A DNA stretch of 64,000 nt from Sinorhizobium fredii NGR234 (GCF_000018545.1 NC_012586.1:62001-126000), one strand, 5' to 3'; positions 51,852 through 61,690 are shown, numbered from the stretch's first letter. The notes: a model not told the origin generated them from the letters alone. Numbers and translations: made by a program.

Positions 51852-53048
51852 CTACACCGGCCAGGACGCGGTTTCACCGAAACCGTTCTCGATCGTTTTA
51901 ACCTTGGGCGTCCCCTTTGATATGCCGGAGACGCCGACGACATAGGCGCGTGTGACGAAGGCCTGCCCACGAAACCCGAAGACGGCGGTATCGCCCGGCT
52001 TCGGGGCATTGGGGCCGGTCGCGTCGATCATCGCGTAATAGTCGATCGCCGACGGCGGCGGGATCTCGACGCTCCTCAAAGCAGCAGTCGTGGTCGGCTC
52101 CGCGCCGACGATTGCCCTGACGTGATAATCCGGGAAGATCGGGTCGATATAGAAGCCTCCGCCGAAGCAATAGGCCTTGCCGCCCGAAAGGTGGGACACT
52201 TCCGTCAGGTAGAGGATCGCCGGCAGTTCCGGCAGGTCTTCCATCACGTGCAGTGCCGTCGTGCCGTGCAGGCCGTTGCCGGGCTCGCACTGCGTCGCTC
52301 CGGCTTGAGCAAGGGAGGCAAGCATGACGCTCGAGTTCGTGCCCGGCGCGTTCACCTCGACCCCCCTGCGCCCGGCCCTGGCGAGCGCCTCGGCCGCCTT
52401 TGTCAGCGTTGCGAGGTTGTGGGTGGGCAGCACCTTCCTCGTCTCGTGATCGAAGAGCAGTGCCGGGAAAGTCGTGATGCCGGCGAAGCGGCCGCCATCG
52501 AGCGCATCGAGCCGATCGGCAACCGCGACCACATCGTTGGCATCAAACCCGCCCTCGTGACCGCGATAGAAGGTATCGCCCTCCGCGCGGATGCGGGCGA
52601 GCAGGTCCTGCCTGTAACCCGCCTGCTTTGCGCCGGCGGCCGCCTCGGCGGCCTTCGTGTCGTTGAATACCGTCCAAAATTCCGGCTCGAACGTCCGCGC
52701 CGCGGCAGCCGCCTCGTGGCGCGCAATTTGCTGGAGATGCCCCAGATGGGCGACTTTCAGGCCTGCATTGTGTGTGGCGCGCGCACAGGCCATGTCGACG
52801 GCGACCGAACGGTCGATGCCGCCACGCTTGACCGCCTGGCAGAAGGAGCTTGAACGGCCAACCTGTTTGGTCATGGCGAAGATCTTCAGGCCGAGGCGGT
52901 GCGCCTCTTCGCTGAGGGTGCGCGCATTGCGTTCGACCGTATCGAGGTCGAGCACATAGGCGTTCGCCGGGATCTTGCCCTGCTGATGCAGGGCCATCGC
53001 GGCTTCGATGAAGGCCGGGTTGCGGCGGCGCAGAACGTCGAGAAACAT
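51852..53048 (-). CDS. YhfX-like PLP-dependent enzyme (alanine-racemase N-terminal fold)
   Basis: A 398-residue protein of the YhfX group, with an alanine-racemase-type TIM barrel. AYVLDLDTVERNARTL near residue 29 leads to KIFAMTKQVGRS near 55, where the lysine would hold PLP. ITTFPALLFD, VEVNAPGTNSSVMLASLAQAGATQCEPGNGLHG and the C-terminal beta domain (FGFRGQAFVTRAYVVGVSG) follow. The reaction is not known; D-amino-acid or amino-sugar chemistry would fit its SIS-domain neighbour. GAAGGAG precedes the ATG. Confidence 0.75.
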   Translation of the reverse strand: MFLDVLRRRNPAFIEAAMALHQQGKIPANAYVLDLDTVERNARTLSEEAHRLGLKIFAMTKQVGRSSSFCQAVKRGGIDRSVAVDMACARATHNAGLKVAHLGHLQQIARHEAAAAARTFEPEFWTVFNDTKAAEAAAGAKQAGYRQDLLARIRAEGDTFYRGHEGGFDANDVVAVADRLDALDGGRFAGITTFPALLFDHETRKVLPTHNLATLTKAAEALARAGRRGVEVNAPGTNSSVMLASLAQAGATQCEPGNGLHGTTALHVMEDLPELPAILYLTEVSHLSGGKAYCFGGGFYIDPIFPDYHVRAIVGAEPTTTAALRSVEIPPPSAIDYYAMIDATGPNAPKPGDTAVFGFRGQAFVTRAYVVGVSGISKGTPKVKTIENGFGETASWPV

Positions 53049-53060
53049 GGTCGAGCTCCT

Positions 53061-53420
53061 TCAGCGAGACTTTTCGCGCAGCGAAACGGCGACTGCAGCG
53101 AGAATAATGAGACCGCGAACGATCATCTGGTCGGAGACGGAGAGACCCATGAGGATCAGCCCGTTGTTGAGCATGCCCATCATCAGCGAACCAACGAGTG
53201 CGCCGACGATCGACCCCTTGCCGCCGTTCAGGAGCGTACCGCCAACGATGACCGCGGCAATCACGGTCATCAGATCCGTCTCGCCAAGCGTGTACTTCGC
53301 CGCCTGCAGACGGCCGGCATAAAGGAGGCCGGCAAGGCCGGCGAGACCGCCGCTGATCATCAGAACCGCAAGGCGGATGCGTGGGACGCTGATGCCGGAA
53401 ACGCTCGCCGCGCGGCTGGC
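53061..53420 (-). pseudogene. C-terminal remnant of a sugar ABC permease (FrcC-like)
   Basis: The frame reads SRAASVSGISVPRIRLAVLMISGGLAGLAGLLYAGRLQAA and on to SLREKSR, the last third of a CUT2 permease. The N-terminal two thirds are missing: a stop codon lies about 10 codons upstream of the first conserved residue and then the next, divergent operon begins. The break near 53.43 kb also removed any binding-protein gene. Confidence 0.78.
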
Positions 53421-53546
53421 GAAGCATGCGACGAAAAAAGCCTAAAATGGCGGCAAACGTGCCGAATAACGGTATGATCACACATATTGACAACGAAATT
53501 CGGTTATGTTTTTCTTTTCCTATTGCTGGACATTGAAAGGCCCCAA

Positions 53547-55187
53547 ATGAAGAAGGTAGTGCTCGGCGGCGGCGTCATCACCTGCGAAGATGGTTCCCGA
53601 CCCGACTGGCAAGGTGTCGTCATTTCCGGCGATCGTATTGAGCGGCTGGTCCGTCGTGACGACGTGGCGGGCCTGGATGGTTATCAGGTCGAGGATCTCG
53701 GCGACGCGACGCTGATGCCGGGTTTCGTGGACGTGCATGCACATGCGGAGGTCGTCTGCCGCACCGCCTTCAGGACGATCGATTGCCGGGCGCCGGAATG
53801 TTCTTCGGTAGAGGATGTATCCGACGCCCTCATTGCAGGCGCGACCGACCTCGACCCCGGTGAATGGCTTGTAGGCCAGGCCAACCTGTTCTTCGACAGA
53901 AAGCTCAAGGAAGGCCGCCTCCCCACCAGAGCGGAACTCGACCGTGTTTCCAGAGACCGGCCGATCGCATTGCGAGCAGGGGGGCACATCACCGTGCTTA
54001 ATTCGGAGGCACTCGAACGGGCCGGGATCGGTCGCGGCTTCCGTCCGCCGGAGCATTCGATCACCGGGAAGCCAGAAGTAATATTCGGCGACGACGGTGA
54101 ACCCACCGGCGTCATCAAGGAGATGGACTCGCTGCTACCATTGCCGAGACCGAATGCGGATGAGTTGCGCGCCTGCATCGCCTCGGGCCTCAGGGATTTT
54201 TTCACCGATTTTGGTGTCACCACGATCGGTGAGATTTCCGAGACGGTGGCGGGTATCGAATGCATGAATGACCTTGCGGAGAGCGGAGAACTGCCCACCA
54301 GCATGCGTGTCTATCTCTGGTCGCCGGGCACGCTGGATGGCCTGGACAAGGTGAGAAACTGGCGCCACCACATCCGCCTGACGACCTCCGAAAAGGATCT
54401 GCGCATCCAAGGACTCAAGTTGTTTTCAGACGGGGGGTTCTCGGCTAAATCCGCAGCTGTCAATTGCTGCTATGTCGGCCATCCAGGTTCGTCGGGCTCC
54501 ATCGCTTTCGACCAGTATTTCTTGAGACGGGCCTTCCTGATGACCCGCGAGGCCGGACTGCAACTCGCCGTCCATGCCAACGGCGATCGCGCTCAAGACT
54601 GGCTTTGCGACATGGTGATCAAGCTCGGCGGCACGGAGCCCGGCCGGTCGCGGATGCGCATTGAGCACGCCGGAAATCTCTTGCCGACTTCCGAGACGGC
54701 GCACAGATGGGCGAGGGCGGGTATCATTCCAGTTCCGCAGCCGGTCTTCCTCTATACATTCGGCGAGTACTTTCCGGACTATCTCGGCGCCTATGGCCGG
54801 CGGGGACGTTTTCCCTTCCGCAGCCTCATTGAGCAGGGTTGGCGTTTGTCCGGCAGCTCCGATGTCTGGATCGGCTCGGAGCGGGAAGCGACCAATCCTT
54901 TCTTCAGCATCTGGTGCTGCATGAAGCGCCAGACCTATTCGGGCCTCACGATCGATGAGGACGAAGCGCTCGATTTCGACACGGCGCTGAGGATGCACAC
55001 GATCGATGCTGCAGCGGTGCTGGGCGAAGAAGATGACAAAGGGAGCCTTGCTCCAGGGAAGATGGCGGACGTGATCGCGCTCGAATGCGACCCGCGCAAA
55101 AAGCCCGTGGACGAAATTCGACGACTGAAGCCGACATATGTGATGTCACGCGGCAGAACGGAGAAGCATGCCGCGCCGCGCCACTAG
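53547..55187 (+). CDS. amidohydrolase, YtcJ-like
   Basis: A 546-residue metal-dependent hydrolase. The first metal pair is His64/His66 in FVDVHAHAE; further ligands lie in HANGDRAQDW near 355, RIEHAGNL near 378 and the Asp in LSGSSDVW near 438. SLAPGKMADVIAL near 505 is the closing beta-sandwich signature. Such enzymes hydrolyse amides, N-acyl amino acids or cyclic imides. The ATG at 53547 gives the family-typical start KKVVLGGGVI; the in-frame extension from 53487 is rejected. It leads an operon with an ABC importer, so it probably acts on the imported compound. Confidence 0.83.
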   Translation: MKKVVLGGGVITCEDGSRPDWQGVVISGDRIERLVRRDDVAGLDGYQVEDLGDATLMPGFVDVHAHAEVVCRTAFRTIDCRAPECSSVEDVSDALIAGATDLDPGEWLVGQANLFFDRKLKEGRLPTRAELDRVSRDRPIALRAGGHITVLNSEALERAGIGRGFRPPEHSITGKPEVIFGDDGEPTGVIKEMDSLLPLPRPNADELRACIASGLRDFFTDFGVTTIGEISETVAGIECMNDLAESGELPTSMRVYLWSPGTLDGLDKVRNWRHHIRLTTSEKDLRIQGLKLFSDGGFSAKSAAVNCCYVGHPGSSGSIAFDQYFLRRAFLMTREAGLQLAVHANGDRAQDWLCDMVIKLGGTEPGRSRMRIEHAGNLLPTSETAHRWARAGIIPVPQPVFLYTFGEYFPDYLGAYGRRGRFPFRSLIEQGWRLSGSSDVWIGSEREATNPFFSIWCCMKRQTYSGLTIDEDEALDFDTALRMHTIDAAAVLGEEDDKGSLAPGKMADVIALECDPRKKPVDEIRRLKPTYVMSRGRTEKHAAPRH

Positions 55188-55289
55188 ATGATTTGAGAAG
55201 TTTGAGCGGGATGTGGGGGCGCACGCAGTTATCCTCATCCCGCCCTGAAGGGCACGCATTCCGGCGTGCTTTCAACTGGGAGGAAAGAA

Positions 55290-56366
55290 ATGAAACTCAA
55301 CAACACGCTCGCCTGCGTGGCAGCGATTGCATGCCTATTCGCTGGTTCGGCCCTTGCAACTGACAAGAGCTGGTTTCCCGTTGATGTCGAATCCTGGAAT
55401 CCGCCCTTCGATATGAATAGCGCCCGCACCACGGTCCAGTATACGCCGACCGGCAAGCCGGCCGCGCCGCTCAACATCTGTGTTTCCGTGCCTCACATGA
55501 AGGATGCTTACTGGGTGGCGGTCGACTATGGCGTGACGCAAGAGGCAAAGCGTCAGAGTGTCCAGATGACCGTCCTTGAGGCCGGCGGATATACCAACCT
55601 CGCCAAGCAGATCTCGCAGATCGAAGATTGCGTCGCGAGCGGCGCACAGGCGGTGATCCTGGGTGCGATCTCGGCGGACGGTCTCAACAACCTGATTAAG
55701 GAACTGTCCTCGCAAGGTATTCCCGTCATCGACTTCATGAACGGCGTCACCTCGAAAGATGTCGCAGCCAAGTCGCTGGTCTCCTTCCGCGAGATGGGTG
55801 CCGGGGCGGGCACCTATATCGCTCGTAAGCATCCGACCGGTTCTGGGAAGGTGAAGGTCGCCTGGTTCCCAGGACCGGCCGGCGCGGGATGGGTCGAGGC
55901 GGGAAATCAGGGCTTCCTGAAGGCCGTTGACGGCAGTGATGTCGACGTCGTCGATACGCGTTACGGCGATACCGGCAAGGAGGTCCAGCTCAAGCTGGTG
56001 GAAGATGCGCTGCAGGCCAATTCAGACTTGACCTATATCGTCGGAACGGCGCCGACCGCAGAAGCTGCGATTGAGGTTCTCAAGCAGCGGGGCCTTACGG
56101 ACAAGGTCAAGGTCATTTCCTATTACATCACGCCCAGTATCTATGAGGGCATCGTCAAGAAGGAGATTCTGGCTGCCCCCTCCGATCTCGCCGTCATCCA
56201 GGCGCGCATCGCAGTGGACCAGGCGATCCGCATTCTCGAAGACAAGGACTATATCCGCCATGCCGGACCGAAGCTGGCGGTCGTCGACCAGGAGAACGCG
56301 GCGAGCTTCGATCTCTATTCCTCGGTTGCACCAGCCGATTTCAAGCCCGTATTCACGGTCGAGTAA
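55290..56366 (+). CDS. TorT-like periplasmic binding protein
   Basis: A 358-residue exported binding protein with a signal peptide (residues 1-24, ending SALA). The mature part follows the TorT family closely: SWFPVDVESWNPP, NICVSVPHMKDAYWVAVDYG near 68, EAGGYTNLAKQISQIEDCVASGA near 103 and GIPVIDFMNGV near 155. TorT normally senses trimethylamine N-oxide for a TorS kinase, but no kinase is here; an ATPase and permease follow directly, so this copy serves an importer. GGGAGGAAAG precedes the ATG. The ligand may be a methylamine or another small nitrogenous compound (inference). Confidence 0.82.
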   Translation: MKLNNTLACVAAIACLFAGSALATDKSWFPVDVESWNPPFDMNSARTTVQYTPTGKPAAPLNICVSVPHMKDAYWVAVDYGVTQEAKRQSVQMTVLEAGGYTNLAKQISQIEDCVASGAQAVILGAISADGLNNLIKELSSQGIPVIDFMNGVTSKDVAAKSLVSFREMGAGAGTYIARKHPTGSGKVKVAWFPGPAGAGWVEAGNQGFLKAVDGSDVDVVDTRYGDTGKEVQLKLVEDALQANSDLTYIVGTAPTAEAAIEVLKQRGLTDKVKVISYYITPSIYEGIVKKEILAAPSDLAVIQARIAVDQAIRILEDKDYIRHAGPKLAVVDQENAASFDLYSSVAPADFKPVFTVE

Positions 56367-56369
56367 GCC

Positions 56370-57920
56370 ATGGCGCACCAACTTGTGGCCACTCATGATC
56401 CAGTCGCCTTGGCGGCTGGACCGCCGTCTCTCCTCACAACGGAGGGGCTGACCAAGCGCTATCCCGGTGTCACTGCGCTCGCCAGCATAGACTTCGAGCT
56501 TCGGCATGGGGAAGTGCACGTGCTCTTCGGCGAGAACGGAGCCGGCAAATCGACGCTCATCTCGCTCCTTGCCGGCGCCCAGCAGCCAACGGAGGGCAGG
56601 ATCAGGATGTGCGGACAGGAAGTCTCCTTCCAGTCCGTCCATGATGCGCGTGCTCATGGGGTGCGGGCAGTGTTCCAGGAATTTTCACTGGTGCCGCAGC
56701 TAACGGTCGAGGAAAACATGTTTCTCGGCCAGGAGTTCCGGCGCGGACCGTTCCTCGACAAGGCCATGCTTCGCCGACAAGCGCGGGAAATCCTGGATCG
56801 GCTAGAATTCGAACTGAGGCCGGAGGCGCTCGTCGCCACACTCTCCCGCGCCGACCAGCAGATGGTTGAGATCGCCAAGGCCTTCACCGAGGGGGTCTCG
56901 GTGCTGATCCTTGACGAGCCGACGGCGTCGCTGACGGAACGGGAGACGGACCGACTCTTCGCGCTCATCGAAACGGCGAAGCGCAACGGCACTGGCATCG
57001 TCTATATCACCCACCGTATGGCGGAGATCCGTCGGATCGGCGACCGGATCACAGTCCTGCGCGACGGAAGAAAAGTCGCGTCCCTGCGCGCCGATGAGGC
57101 TAATGATGACCAGTTGATCGAGCTGATGACCGGTCGGGTGATCGACCAGATCTATCCGCGCATCGCCCACCGGCCGGAGCGTGTCCTGCTCGAGCTCGAT
57201 CGCGTCACATTGGCGAACCGGCTTCTCCGTTCCGTCTCGTTGAACGTGCGGGCAGGCGAGGTGGTTGGTGTCGCCGGTCTCGTCGGGTCGGGCAAGAGCA
57301 ATATCGGACGGGCCGCGTTCGGACTCGAGAAGATCGAGGATGGCAGGATCCGATTCAAGGGCCGTGACGTTACCGGATTTTCGGTGAGTACCATGATGCA
57401 GGAGGGGCTGTTCTACGTTCCCTCCGACAGGCGAGACGAAGGGCTGGTGATGATGCGCGGCGCGCGGGAGAATATGGCGCTGTCCGCGCTCGATTCACCG
57501 AGCTTTGCGCGCTTCGGTATCCTGCGGCGGAGCGCGGAGGTCAAGCGGGCTTCCGATCTGGCGAAGCACCTGAAACTCCGGCCGATGGACCTCGAACGGG
57601 GCGTCGAGCAGTTTTCCGGCGGCAATCAGCAGAAGGTGATGATCGCCAAGGCCTTGGCCCGCGAGATCGATCTCTTCATCTTCGACGAGCCGACGGTCGG
57701 CGTCGATGTCGCAACACGCACAAGCATCTACGAGCTGATCGGCAAGCTTTGCGAGGCGGGCGCTGGGATCCTGCTCATCTCGTCCGACCTGCCGGAAATC
57801 CTCAATCTCAGCAACCGCGCCTACGTCATGTACCGCGGCGAACTCAGGGCCGAATTGTCCGGGGCAGAGATTACCCAGGAAAATGTGCTCGGCCACTTTT
57901 TTGAAAGGGACGCCAAATGA
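56370..57920 (+). CDS. ABC transporter ATPase, two nucleotide-binding domains
   Basis: A 516-residue RbsA-type ATPase. NBD1 has GENGAGKST and VLILDEPTASL with the degenerate signature LSRADQQMVEIAKAF. NBD2 has GLVGSGKSN, the signature FSGGNQQKVMIAKAL and FIFDEPTVGVDVATR. It begins 3 bp after the binding-protein stop and overlaps the permease start by 4 bp, so the three are coupled. Confidence 0.92.
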   Translation: MAHQLVATHDPVALAAGPPSLLTTEGLTKRYPGVTALASIDFELRHGEVHVLFGENGAGKSTLISLLAGAQQPTEGRIRMCGQEVSFQSVHDARAHGVRAVFQEFSLVPQLTVEENMFLGQEFRRGPFLDKAMLRRQAREILDRLEFELRPEALVATLSRADQQMVEIAKAFTEGVSVLILDEPTASLTERETDRLFALIETAKRNGTGIVYITHRMAEIRRIGDRITVLRDGRKVASLRADEANDDQLIELMTGRVIDQIYPRIAHRPERVLLELDRVTLANRLLRSVSLNVRAGEVVGVAGLVGSGKSNIGRAAFGLEKIEDGRIRFKGRDVTGFSVSTMMQEGLFYVPSDRRDEGLVMMRGARENMALSALDSPSFARFGILRRSAEVKRASDLAKHLKLRPMDLERGVEQFSGGNQQKVMIAKALAREIDLFIFDEPTVGVDVATRTSIYELIGKLCEAGAGILLISSDLPEILNLSNRAYVMYRGELRAELSGAEITQENVLGHFFERDAK

Positions 57921-58954
57921 CGTCTATTGAACTCACACATCTGGATCGAAGGACCACGGCCACGGCAGCAAGGGAGGTGATGAAGCGCCTGTTCGTCGGG
58001 CTCGGCGTCCTGCCGTTTCTGATGCTTGCGGCGATGATCACCTTTTCGCTCATGTCGGATAACTTCTTGACGTCGCGTAACCTGATCAATGTCGCGCGGC
58101 AATCGAGCTATCTCACGATCGTGTCGCTTGGCCAGATGCTCGCGCTGATCTCGGGGGGCATTGATCTTTCGGTCGGAACGACGCTGGCCGTCACTTCGGT
58201 GGTCAGCGCCATGGCGATGGTGGCCTCGCTCGCCGCCATGCCCGACATGGTGGGATTGGCGATCTTGATCGGTGTCTTCGCTGGCCTCGCCGCGGGCGTG
58301 GCGATGGGCGCGATTAATGGGCTCGGGATTTCGCTCTTCGGCGTGAACCCGTTTATGATGACGCTCGGCATGTCATCGGTCGGCTTTGGCCTGGCGCTCT
58401 ATCTCACCTCGGGCATACCGGTACAGGGGATGCCGGAAGCCTTTGGCGCTATCCTTGGCTTTGGAACCCTGTTCGGGGTGCCGGTGCCAATCTATGCCAC
58501 TGCGGTGCTGATCGCGCTTGTCTATCTCCTGCTCAACTGGACGCGTCTCGGCCGGTATATCTATGCCGTGGGCGGCAACATCAAGGCCTCCCGCCTGTCC
58601 GGCATCGAGCCCAAGCGCACGCTGTTCAAGACCTACGTCCTGTGCAGCGCGCTGACGACGATAGCGGGTCTGATGCTGACGGCGCGGCTCGCCACGGGGG
58701 AAGCGAACATCGGCGGCTCCATGCCGCTGGAATCGATCGCGGCCTGCGTGATCGGCGGCGTGAGCCTGAGCGGCGGCTCGGGCAGGGTCGGCGGCGTGGT
58801 GCTGGGCGCCGTCTTCATCGGCCTCGTACAGAACGGCATGAACCTAGCCCATGTCGACTCCTACCTGCAGATAGTGGCGATCGGTGCGATCCTGATCCTG
58901 GCGGTGATCGCCGACCGGGTGCGCTTAAGGCTCGCGAGCGAGATGACGAACTGA
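57917..58954 (+). CDS. ABC transporter permease (CUT2 type)
   Basis: A 345-residue permease with about nine or ten hydrophobic segments. MLALISGGIDLSVGTTLAV near residue 73 and YAVGGNIKASRLSGIEP near 215 are the conserved CUT2 blocks. The start overlaps the ATPase stop (ATGA). It is the sole permease of this importer, so it probably works as a homodimer. Confidence 0.92.
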   Translation: MTSIELTHLDRRTTATAAREVMKRLFVGLGVLPFLMLAAMITFSLMSDNFLTSRNLINVARQSSYLTIVSLGQMLALISGGIDLSVGTTLAVTSVVSAMAMVASLAAMPDMVGLAILIGVFAGLAAGVAMGAINGLGISLFGVNPFMMTLGMSSVGFGLALYLTSGIPVQGMPEAFGAILGFGTLFGVPVPIYATAVLIALVYLLLNWTRLGRYIYAVGGNIKASRLSGIEPKRTLFKTYVLCSALTTIAGLMLTARLATGEANIGGSMPLESIAACVIGGVSLSGGSGRVGGVVLGAVFIGLVQNGMNLAHVDSYLQIVAIGAILILAVIADRVRLRLASEMTN

Positions 58955-59053
58955 CGCCTGCCGCGTCGCCGCGATCAACAAACCTAGAGACAACAAGACC
59001 ACCGGCTTTGGCCCGTGCGGCATGCCGGCCGGTGAAACTGTGAGGAAAAAACC

Positions 59054-60178
59054 ATGACGATCAACGGAAGACATGCGGAAATTGCTGGCGCGGGAATAGC
59101 CGGCCTGACCACGGCTGCGGCGCTCGCGCAGAAGGGCTGGAGCGTGCGGGTACACGAACGCGGCGAAGAGTTGCGCGAAATCGGCGCTGGCATCTTCATG
59201 TGGGAAAACGCGCTGCGCGTACTCGAAGCCATAGGCGCCTATGACGAAGCGATCGACGGCGGCGAGCGCAATCAGTATTGGGAGATCCGCGACGAGCGCG
59301 AGCGTCTCCTCCAATCTGGCTGGATGATGCAGGGTACGCGGCTCTACACCATCCTGCGCAGTCAGTTGCACAAAGCGCTTGCGAACGCCGCAACGCGCGC
59401 CGGCGTCGAGATCGTCGTCAATTCCCGGGTCTCGGGTGCCACCGAAGATGGGCAGTTGCTCCTCGAAAATGGCCAGAAACTGAAGGCAGATCTGATCGTC
59501 GGTGCCGATGGGGTAAACTCGGCGGTTCGCAATAGCCTGGGCCTGGCGAAAAGGGTCGTCGATCTCCAGGATGGTTGCGGGCGCTATCTCATTCCCCGTA
59601 TTCCGGAGGATGCAGCGGGTCGGTCGCTTGAATACTGGAACGGTGGCCGCCGTGTCGGCGTGGTGCCCGCGAGCCGCGACACCGTCTATCTTTACGTCTG
59701 CTGCCCGGCCAGCGACCATGTCGGGCGGCTCTCCCCACCGGACAGGAAATCCTGGACGAAATCCTTCCCTGCACTAGCTTCCTATATCGATCGCCTAACG
59801 GACAACGGTCGGTGGGCCTCCTTCAGCGATGTGACCTGTCATTCATGGCGCAAGGGCAACGTCGCGATCCTGGGCGACGCCGCTCACGCCATGTCGCCCA
59901 ATCTCGGCCAGGGCGCTGGTGTCTCCATGCAGACCGGGTTCGTGCTTGCCGACGAGCTTTCCAGAACGCCTGAAATCCGTGCCGCCCTTGCGAGTTGGGA
60001 AGCGCGGCAGCGTCCCGTCGTCGATGCGACGCAGAAATTCTCGCGTCTTTATGGCCGGGTGGGAACGCGCTGGCCGAGGCCCTTGCTCGACCTGCGTTCC
60101 GCTTTCGTCTGGGGCGTGGGAAAATCGACGCGGATCCAGCGCAGGGTTAATGTCGCAGCGCACAGCGACGTGACTTGA
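59054..60178 (+). CDS. FAD-dependent monooxygenase (salicylate-hydroxylase-like)
   Basis: A 374-residue group A flavoprotein monooxygenase. The FAD-binding GAGIAGLTTAAALAQKGWSVRVHE is at residues 12-35, DLIVGADGVNSAVR near 148 is the second conserved motif, and GDAAHAMSPNLGQGAGVSMQ near 275 binds the ribityl chain. Aromatic or heteroaromatic hydroxylation is the usual reaction. GAGGAAA precedes the ATG. It lies 99 bp after the permease gene and is probably co-transcribed, suggesting that the imported compound is cyclic. Confidence 0.87.
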   Translation: MTINGRHAEIAGAGIAGLTTAAALAQKGWSVRVHERGEELREIGAGIFMWENALRVLEAIGAYDEAIDGGERNQYWEIRDERERLLQSGWMMQGTRLYTILRSQLHKALANAATRAGVEIVVNSRVSGATEDGQLLLENGQKLKADLIVGADGVNSAVRNSLGLAKRVVDLQDGCGRYLIPRIPEDAAGRSLEYWNGGRRVGVVPASRDTVYLYVCCPASDHVGRLSPPDRKSWTKSFPALASYIDRLTDNGRWASFSDVTCHSWRKGNVAILGDAAHAMSPNLGQGAGVSMQTGFVLADELSRTPEIRAALASWEARQRPVVDATQKFSRLYGRVGTRWPRPLLDLRSAFVWGVGKSTRIQRRVNVAAHSDVT

Positions 60179-60275
60179 ACCAAGGTGCACACGCGCCTAG
60201 AACCAAATAGTGGCAGGCCTCACAGGGGACAATCGGGGCTTGCCACCCCTTCGTTGCGTCTCCATGAGATCCGGC

Positions 60276-61277
60276 ATGTCAGCGATCAAACGATCACCCC
60301 AGACACGGCACGCGAGCCTGCTGCGTGCCGGCAGCGGTTGCGAAATCAGCACATCGGATATCGAGCTTATCCGCCTGCTACAGGCCGATGGTCGCATCTC
60401 CTTCGTCGATCTTGCCGAGAAGCTGGGACTAACAGAAAAGACGGTGCGCAGGCGGGTTGGAGAGCTTCGCGCGCTCGAGCTCATAGAGATTACCACGGTC
60501 GCCTCGCCAAGGGCCATTGGCTACAGTTCGGTGGCGCTCGTCGGCATAAGGATAGTGGGTGGCTCCAATCGACTCGACATCGCTGAACAGCTCTTTGAGC
60601 TCAACGCCGTTGACTATGCTGTCACGACCTTCGGTGCTTATGACATTCTCGTCGAGCTTGTGTGCCGCGACAATCGTGAACTCGGGGACCTGCTGGACGG
60701 GGCCATCCGAGGCATGGATGGTGTCAGGGAGATCGACATCTTTCCCTATCTCAGCCTGCATTACCAGCAGCCGGCCTGGGACCGGACGCAGGTCAAGGAG
60801 GGAGGCTCGCGGTTCTCTTCCAACATTGTGCTCGACAAGGTGGATCGCGAGATCGTTCGCTGTCTCAGCCAGGACGGGCGCATGCCGTTTCTCGAGATTT
60901 CCCGTCATATCGGCATCTCCGAAAGCCAGATCCGGAAGCGTTACGCTCGGCTTCTCGAACAGGGTGCAGTCCAGGTGCTCGCCATGACAAACCCGCGCAG
61001 CATCGGATATCGCACTATCGCATGGGTATGTCTGACCGTCGCATCGGGCGCCAGCATCACCGCAGTCGGTGACCAGGTCTCGGCACTCCCATCCGTCGCC
61101 TATATCGCCCTGTGCGCCGGCAAGTTCGACATCATGGCGGAGGTCATGTGTCGGGATCCAGACGACCTGTTCGAACTGCTGGACAAGCGTATCAAGTCGC
61201 TTCCCGGGATAAGTTCAGTTCAGACGATCCTCTGCGAGGATTTCCTCTATCGGCGGATTACGCCCATAGAGGAATGA
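60276..61277 (+). CDS. Lrp/AsnC-type regulator, covalent tandem
   Basis: A protein of about 333 residues with two complete Lrp/AsnC units. Unit 1 has a helix-turn-helix (DIELIRLLQADGRISFVDLAEKLGLTEKTVRRRV) and a RAM-type sensor (VDYAVTTFGAYDILVELVC). Unit 2 repeats the order (DREIVRCLSQDGRMPFLEISRHIGISESQIRKR, VAYIALCAGKFDIMAEVMC). The usual family is about 150 residues and dimerises, so this is a fused dimer. Starts at 60210, 60264 and 60276 are in frame, none with a strong ribosome-binding site. It probably controls the upstream importer-monooxygenase operon. Confidence 0.82.
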   Translation: MSAIKRSPQTRHASLLRAGSGCEISTSDIELIRLLQADGRISFVDLAEKLGLTEKTVRRRVGELRALELIEITTVASPRAIGYSSVALVGIRIVGGSNRLDIAEQLFELNAVDYAVTTFGAYDILVELVCRDNRELGDLLDGAIRGMDGVREIDIFPYLSLHYQQPAWDRTQVKEGGSRFSSNIVLDKVDREIVRCLSQDGRMPFLEISRHIGISESQIRKRYARLLEQGAVQVLAMTNPRSIGYRTIAWVCLTVASGASITAVGDQVSALPSVAYIALCAGKFDIMAEVMCRDPDDLFELLDKRIKSLPGISSVQTILCEDFLYRRITPIEE

Positions 61278-61690
61278 TGGGACTGATGGCGCTGGCAAAG
61301 GCGCAGGTTCGGTTCGGCAGCTATGACGAGGCGGTACGCAACGCCGAGCGGGCGCGCCGGCTGCATCCGATGGCACCGGAGTACTATACCTATGTCTACG
61401 GTCAGGCGCTCTATGCTGCCGGCCGCCTCGATGAAGCCGACCAGGTCCTGCGGGAATGCCTGATCCGCGCGCCGCGCGAGGCGGATTGCCTGCTGATCCA
61501 CACGGCCGTGCTCAGCCAGCGTGGTGATTTGCAAGGCGCGCAGCGCGCGATGGCACAGCTGATGGACGACGACCCTCAGTTTTCGCTCGCCCGGGAGCGC
61601 GCCAATCGTCGCTTCGGCAATTCCGCGCTCATGGACAAATTCCTACTCCAGCCTGCGGCAGCCAGAGCCCCGGAGGTTACAAGCGGATTC
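61278..61690 (+). pseudogene. C-terminal remnant of a TPR protein (cyclase-type)
   Basis: A frame that becomes protein-like at GMMGLMALAKAQVRFGSYDEAVRNAERA contains two or three TPR units (YYTYVYGQALYAAGRLDEADQVL, HTAVLSQRGDLQGAQRAMAQL) and a closing ANRRFGNSALMDKFL. This matches the C-terminal TPR region of rhizobial adenylate cyclases, but the catalytic domain is missing and there is no separate start; the frame enters from inside the Lrp gene. It is a deletion remnant. Confidence 0.5.
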
